Shown: one piece after another, positions 7,333 through 11,207 of the stretch | How positions within the stretch are numbered: the first letter of the stretch is position 1 | How the letters are laid out: each line of letters opens with the position of its first letter | Origin: Bacteroidetes bacterium HGW-Bacteroidetes-12 | GTDB lineage: Bacteria; Bacteroidota; Bacteroidia; Flavobacteriales_E; Vicingaceae | Reading direction: 5' to 3' | DNA: 11,207 bases | NCBI GenBank assembly: GCA_002841035.1 | Contig: PHDR01000054.1 | Coordinates: 1-11,207 of the forward strand | The notes under the pieces: model-generated | Database searches by the model: none | Told to the model about the DNA's origin: nothing | Seen by the model: only the letters and a program-made list of their open reading frames with translations | Program-made: the position numbers and the translations under genes

Positions 7333-8316
7333 ATGGTAAAAGGTAACAAAACTTATAAAGTAAAAAGCACTAAAGTTGCTTTTTTTGTCGTGTTTTCGAT
7401 GTTTTTGTGCATAAATTTATATGGACAGGATCCTCAATTCACTCAGTTTTATGCAAACCAATTGTATTTGAATCCTGCTTTTGCAGGAACTTCATACTGC
7501 CCAAAACTTTCATTAAACCATAGAAATCAATGGCCTGGAATTAGTGGCTCATTTGTAACCACTAGTGCCTCTTATGATCAACATGTTGATGCACTTTCTG
7601 GTGGTATTGGCTTATTAGTTGTGAATGACAGAGCAGGAGAGGGTACATTAAACACTGTTTCTGTTAGTGGAATTTATTCTTATGAACTTCAAGTTACAAG
7701 AAAATTCACAATGAGAGCTGGTATTCAAGGAACTTGGGCACAGAAAAAAGTAGATTGGGATAAATTAACTTTTGGAGATCAAATTGACCCAAGGAGAGGG
7801 TTTATATTTAAAACGAATGAGGTTCAACGAGATGAACCAAGAAATTATGTAGATTTTTCTGCAGGTATTTTAGGTTATACAGACAAAATATTTGTTGGTT
7901 TTGCTGTGCATCATTTAGCTCAACCCAATGAATCTGTAATTGAAGGAGTAAGTCCACTTCCAAGAAAATACACTTTTCATGCAGGTTATTTAATTCCTCT
8001 TGAAAGTAAAGGCGAACCAGCTACTTTGTCTCCAAACGTGTTGGTTCAATTACAAGAAGATTTCTTACAAATTAATTTTGGAATGTATTACAATAAAGGA
8101 CCTATTTATGGGGGGCTATGGTACAGAAATAAAGATTCTTTCATTGCTTCTCTTGGTTTTCAAGCAGGAATTCTTAAATTTGGATATAGTTATGATATCA
8201 CCGTTTCAAAATTAACTAACCAAACAGCTGGTTCTCATGAATTTTCAACAGGTCTACAATTTGATTGTAAACCTAAAAAGAAACGCTTTAGAACAATAAG
8301 TTGTCCTTCTTTTTAG
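7333..8316 (+). CDS. T9SS outer-membrane protein of the PorP/SprF family
   Basis: This is a predicted outer-membrane beta-barrel, 327 aa from the ATG at 7333. It has a basic N-terminus and a hydrophobic signal segment (about 14-31) ending at LYG-QDPQ. The family signature QDPQFTQFYANQLYLNPAFAG (32-52) and HRNQWPGI (63-70) follow, then amphipathic strands. Members act as T9SS accessory proteins: PorP is part of the core apparatus in Porphyromonas, and SprF helps secrete the adhesin SprB in Flavobacterium. Bacteroidota genomes often hold many paralogues, so I give no symbol. This copy is not followed by a very large adhesin gene as sprF usually is, but sits 40 nt before gldJ with no promoter visible between, so the two are probably one transcript. 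The C-terminus is unusually basic and cysteine-containing (CKPKKKRFRTISCPSF). The longer reading from TTG at 7303 is rejected because of the promoter position. Confidence 0.9.
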   Translation: MVKGNKTYKVKSTKVAFFVVFSMFLCINLYGQDPQFTQFYANQLYLNPAFAGTSYCPKLSLNHRNQWPGISGSFVTTSASYDQHVDALSGGIGLLVVNDRAGEGTLNTVSVSGIYSYELQVTRKFTMRAGIQGTWAQKKVDWDKLTFGDQIDPRRGFIFKTNEVQRDEPRNYVDFSAGILGYTDKIFVGFAVHHLAQPNESVIEGVSPLPRKYTFHAGYLIPLESKGEPATLSPNVLVQLQEDFLQINFGMYYNKGPIYGGLWYRNKDSFIASLGFQAGILKFGYSYDITVSKLTNQTAGSHEFSTGLQFDCKPKKKRFRTISCPSF

Positions 8317-8356
8317 TTAATAATAAAAAATTGTTTTAAAAATATAATATATTGAT

Positions 8357-9904
8357 ATGAAAACAAATAATAATTTTAAATTTCTTTTACTGGTGCTTTT
8401 TGCAGCACCCTTATTTTTTTCATCATGTAAGTATGAACAATCTAGTTCAACAGGGTGGAATTATAATGACCCTAAAAATGGTGGTTTTCAAAAAGTTCCT
8501 TACTTAGAACAAGAAACTGGTCCAGGACTCGTGTTGATTGAAGGTGGTCGTTTCACAATGGGTAGAGTGGAACAAGAGGTAAATTACGATTGGAATAATA
8601 TTCCAAGAACTGTTTCTATTTCTTCATTTTATATGGATGAAACTGAAGTGTCTAATTTTGCTTATTTAGAATATTTATACTGGTTAAATAGAGTTTTTTC
8701 TTTGGATTACCCAGAGGTTTATAAAAAAGCTGTGCCTGATACCCTAGTTTGGAGGAGCAAATTAGCATATAACGAACCTTACGTGGAATATTATTTAAGA
8801 CATCCTGCTTATAGAGATTATCCTGTTGTTGGTGTTAACTGGCTACAAGCTAATGATTTTTGTGCTTGGAGAACGGATAGAGTAAATGAAATTATATTGA
8901 TTAGAGAAGGACTTTTTGAGCATTACCCTAACCAAATTAATGAGGATAACTTCAATACCGAAGCTTATTTGCTTGGTCAATATGAAAGCGGAAAAAGAGT
9001 TGATGGGATTCCTGATTTAGACCCAAACAAAGAATTTAGAAATGTAATTAAGGAAGATGGTATATTATTGCCTAAATATAGACTGCCAACAGAAGCTGAG
9101 TGGGAATTTGCTGCTTATGGTTTAATTGGAAATACGATAGATGAATTAATTCCAGATAAAAAATTGTACCCATGGAATGGTCATGCCGTTAGAAATTCAA
9201 ACGAAAAGTACATTGGACAAATTTTAGCTAACTTTAAAAGAGGTAGAGGTGATAATATGGGAGTTGCTGGTAAGCTAAATGATAATGCTGATGTAACCGC
9301 TCCTGTTTACGCCTATTGGCCAAATGATTATGGATTATACAATATGGCTGGAAATGTTAGCGAATGGGTAATGGATGTTTATAGACCATTATCTTTGGAA
9401 GATAATGACGACTTTAGACCATTTAGAGGAAATGTGTATCAAACAAAAGTGTTGGATGAAGATGGTTTGATTGATGAAAAATATGATGAGGTTGTAAAAG
9501 ATTCTATTACTGGGCAGATTATAGGATTACCAGGAAGAATCAAATACAGAGATGTAAATGAAAAAGATGATAATTTATTAGATAGACGAAATTACAGACA
9601 AGCTGATAACATTGATTATTTAGATGGACATTGGGAGTCTAGTATTTATTATTCTGAAGTAGAACCTGGTGCTATTGACTCAGACTTTGATGAAAATAAT
9701 GGACAAAAGCAAATGTATCAATTTGGTGCTACTTCGTTGGTTAGTGACAGAGCTCGAGTTTATAAAGGAGCTTCTTGGAGGGATAGGGCTTATTGGATGG
9801 TACCAGGAACAAGAAGGTATTTAACAGAAGAGCAATCTACTTCTTATATTGGCTTTAGGTGTGCTATGACTAGAGTTGGTAGCCCCGTTGGATTGGGATA
9901 TTAA
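8357..9904 (+). CDS. gldJ: Gliding motility lipoprotein GldJ
   Basis: This 515-aa lipoprotein has a signal peptide ending in the lipobox FSSC, with Cys24 as the lipidated residue. The rest has the SUMF1 / formylglycine-generating-enzyme fold: GGRFTMG (63-69), DETEV (94-98), PVVGVNW (156-162), YRLPTEAEWEFAA (241-253), GLYNMAGNVSEW (326-337), VYKGASWRDRA (468-478) and GFRCAM (499-504). The paired cysteines that do the chemistry in true formylglycine-generating enzymes are absent from the segment between 478 and 495, so the role is structural. An acidic insert of about 120 residues lies between GNVSEW and VYKGASW. In Flavobacterium johnsoniae GldJ is needed for gliding and for stability of its paralogue GldK. 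Position beside porU/porV and before murF, and the absence of a following gldL, favour GldJ over GldK. It ends at a strong terminator. Confidence 0.9.
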   Translation: MKTNNNFKFLLLVLFAAPLFFSSCKYEQSSSTGWNYNDPKNGGFQKVPYLEQETGPGLVLIEGGRFTMGRVEQEVNYDWNNIPRTVSISSFYMDETEVSNFAYLEYLYWLNRVFSLDYPEVYKKAVPDTLVWRSKLAYNEPYVEYYLRHPAYRDYPVVGVNWLQANDFCAWRTDRVNEIILIREGLFEHYPNQINEDNFNTEAYLLGQYESGKRVDGIPDLDPNKEFRNVIKEDGILLPKYRLPTEAEWEFAAYGLIGNTIDELIPDKKLYPWNGHAVRNSNEKYIGQILANFKRGRGDNMGVAGKLNDNADVTAPVYAYWPNDYGLYNMAGNVSEWVMDVYRPLSLEDNDDFRPFRGNVYQTKVLDEDGLIDEKYDEVVKDSITGQIIGLPGRIKYRDVNEKDDNLLDRRNYRQADNIDYLDGHWESSIYYSEVEPGAIDSDFDENNGQKQMYQFGATSLVSDRARVYKGASWRDRAYWMVPGTRRYLTEEQSTSYIGFRCAMTRVGSPVGLGY

Positions 9905-9923
9905 CATTAATTGTTTAACAAAT

Positions 9924-9960
9924 AAAAAAACCTTCATTTGTACAAATGAAGGTTTTTTTT
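9924..9960 (+). terminator. Rho-independent terminator after gldJ
   Basis: A near-perfect palindrome: an A run and CCTTCATTT (9924-9939) pair with AAATGAAGG and a T run (9944-9960) around a GTAC loop. The eight-base T tract (9953-9960) completes the structure. It lies about 20 nt after the gldJ stop codon, and its T tract abuts the -7 box of the murF promoter. Confidence 0.92.
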
Positions 9961-9967
9961 ATATTTG
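9938..9967 (+). promoter_or_regulatory. murF: murF promoter overlapping the gldJ terminator
   Basis: TTG (9938-9940), 19 nt, then TATATTTG (9960-9967): an exact match to TTG-N19-TAnnTTTG. The TTG lies in the left arm and loop edge of the gldJ terminator, and the -7 box begins on the last T of its T tract. Transcription would be expected to start about 4-7 nt after the box, that is around 9971-9974, on top of the murF ATG at 9972. Confidence 0.7.
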
Positions 9968-9971
9968 AATT

Positions 9972-11207
9972 ATGGAAACAAATCAACTTTATAAGCTGTT
10001 TATAGAACATCCTGTTGTTTGTACAGACACCAGAAAAATAACTAAGAATTGTATTTTTTTTGCCTTAAAAGGAGAGAATTTTAATGGTAATCTTTTTGCT
10101 AAAAATGCATTAGATTTAGGTGCTACTTATGCAATAGTTGATGAAAAAGAAGTGGCAACACAACCCAACATAATTTATGTTAAAGATGCTTTAGTTGCAT
10201 TGCAAGAATTAGCCAACTATCATCGTAAGCAATTTAACATTCCTTTTATTGCAATTACGGGTAGTAATGGAAAAACGACAACAAAAGAGTTAATTAATGC
10301 TGTTTTATCAAAAAGGTACAAAACTGTAGCAACTGTAGGAAATTTAAATAATCACATAGGTGTCCCATTAACCATATTGTCTGTAACAAATCAAAGTGAG
10401 GTTGCAATTATTGAAATGGGAGCCAACCATCCTAAAGAAATTGGGTTTTTGTGTACCATTGCCGAACCAAATTATGGAATCATCACTAATATTGGAAAAG
10501 CTCATATTGAAGGTTTTGGAAGTTTTGAAGGTGTCATTCAAACAAAGTCAGAGTTGTATCATTTTATTGAAGCAAACAAAGGAAAATTATTTGTTAATGT
10601 TGATGATGATTTGTTAGTAAATTTATCTAAGAATATAAACAGCGTGCTTTATGGGAATTCATCTTCATTTTGCAATGCAAGACTTATTTCAAGCAACCCC
10701 GTGTTGCTATTAGACTGGAAAGGAAACAGAATTACCACTCAACTTTATGGTAAATACAACTTCACTAATATTTTAGCTGCTATTTGCATAGGTACTTATT
10801 TTCAAGTTGAAGACCATAATATAGTTGAAGCAATTACTGAATATACGTCCACAAATAACCGTTCGCAGTTAGTTAAAAAGGGTACGAATGTATTTTATTT
10901 AGATGCGTATAATGCAAATCCAACGAGTATGAATGCAGCAATTGATACATTTATTGAAAATAAAATCAAAAATAAATTAATGATTTTAGGCGATATGTTG
11001 GAGCTTGGTGCTATTAGTGAAGCAGAACATCAAATAATTATTAAAAAAGCAATTTCATCAAAAATAACAACGCTATTTGTGGGTAAAAATTTTGGACTAT
11101 TTGCCTCAAAGTATAAAAATAAATCAATTCATTTTTTTGAAAACCATAAGCAAGCCTCTAGTTTTGTAAAGACTCAAAATTTTTTAAATTTTAATATTTT
11201 AATTAAA
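9972..11207 (+). CDS. murF: UDP-MurNAc-tripeptide:D-Ala-D-Ala ligase MurF (3' end off window)
   Basis: 412 codons are present and the frame is open at the right edge. This cytosolic ATP-dependent ligase adds D-Ala-D-Ala to UDP-MurNAc-tripeptide, the last step of the soluble peptidoglycan precursor. Visible motifs are CTDTRKI (17-23, substrate site), the P-loop GSNGKTT (97-103), EMGANHPKEI (148-157), NIGKAHIEGFG (173-183), TKSEL (191-195) with the lysine expected to be carbamylated, YGKYNFTNILAA (259-270), NRSQ (296-299), DAYNANP (311-317) and LGDMLELG (339-346). The last residues, FNILIK, should lead into the final LIKGS motif, so about 15-20 codons are missing. The start is fixed: a TGA sits in frame at 9966-9968 and no other start codon comes before the TDTRK motif. 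That places the ATG only 4 nt behind its own -7 box. Confidence 0.96.
   Translation, partial: METNQLYKLFIEHPVVCTDTRKITKNCIFFALKGENFNGNLFAKNALDLGATYAIVDEKEVATQPNIIYVKDALVALQELANYHRKQFNIPFIAITGSNGKTTTKELINAVLSKRYKTVATVGNLNNHIGVPLTILSVTNQSEVAIIEMGANHPKEIGFLCTIAEPNYGIITNIGKAHIEGFGSFEGVIQTKSELYHFIEANKGKLFVNVDDDLLVNLSKNINSVLYGNSSSFCNARLISSNPVLLLDWKGNRITTQLYGKYNFTNILAAICIGTYFQVEDHNIVEAITEYTSTNNRSQLVKKGTNVFYLDAYNANPTSMNAAIDTFIENKIKNKLMILGDMLELGAISEAEHQIIIKKAISSKITTLFVGKNFGLFASKYKNKSIHFFENHKQASSFVKTQNFLNFNILIK

Noticed and set aside
8357..9904. Calling this gene gldK/porK with gldL, gldM and gldN missing downstream
   Set aside because: GldK and GldJ share the SUMF1 fold. The sequence pattern (the TGW...GGF start, WRTDRVNE, RVYKGASWRDRAYW, GFRCAM) and the porU/porV/murF neighbours fit GldJ, so absence of gldLMN here is expected.
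10396..10617. 73-codon plus-strand frame inside murF
   Set aside because: It is an out-of-frame shadow of murF, whose real frame is continuous and carries all the family motifs.
1..11207. CRISPR array, tRNA, rRNA, integrase or transposase
   Set aside because: I looked on both strands and found no spaced direct repeats of CRISPR size, no tRNA-like cloverleaf, and no recombinase motifs.

Overview
This window comes from an AT-rich member of the Bacteroidota, most likely a Flavobacteriales-type organism. Four things point there: type IX secretion system (T9SS) and gliding genes (porU, porV, a PorP/SprF protein, gldJ), a T9SS type A sorting domain on a cargo protein, promoters of the Bacteroidota form (TTG, about 19 nt, TAnnTTTG), and A-rich rather than Shine-Dalgarno-type start regions. 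I cannot name a genus. There are no tRNA, rRNA, CRISPR or transposase genes.

Layout. The left edge holds the last 66 codons of a secreted T9SS cargo protein on the + strand, closed by a strong hairpin terminator. Next is a minus-strand block read right to left: porU (outer-membrane T9SS sortase), a 300-nt gap carrying a terminal-inverted-repeat element and a porV promoter candidate, porV (its outer-membrane shuttle partner), then ispF and murB only 7 nt apart. A divergent promoter region of about 155 nt separates porU from a plus-strand pair: a PorP/SprF-family membrane protein and the lipoprotein gene gldJ. A palindromic terminator closes gldJ, and its right half is overlapped by the promoter of murF, which runs off the right edge about 15-20 codons before its expected end.

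How the genes fit together. PorU and PorV form the cell-surface complex that removes C-terminal sorting domains from cargo such as the protein at the left edge and attaches the cargo to the surface. GldJ is the lipoprotein that supports gliding and the T9SS core, and PorP/SprF proteins are outer-membrane accessory components. The order porV-porU-gldJ-murF matches, as I recall it, the Flavobacterium johnsoniae locus. This identifies the SUMF1-fold lipoprotein as GldJ rather than its paralogue GldK. The PorP/SprF gene between porU and gldJ is an addition to that arrangement. MurB and MurF (peptidoglycan precursor synthesis) and IspF (isoprenoid precursors) are housekeeping neighbours.

Most of the window is ordinary, well-understood T9SS and envelope biology. 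The parts worth a second look are the 161-bp inverted-repeat element between porU and porV, the terminator/promoter overlap that seems to leave murF with a leaderless or near-leaderless mRNA, and the start-codon corrections for porU and the PorP/SprF gene.
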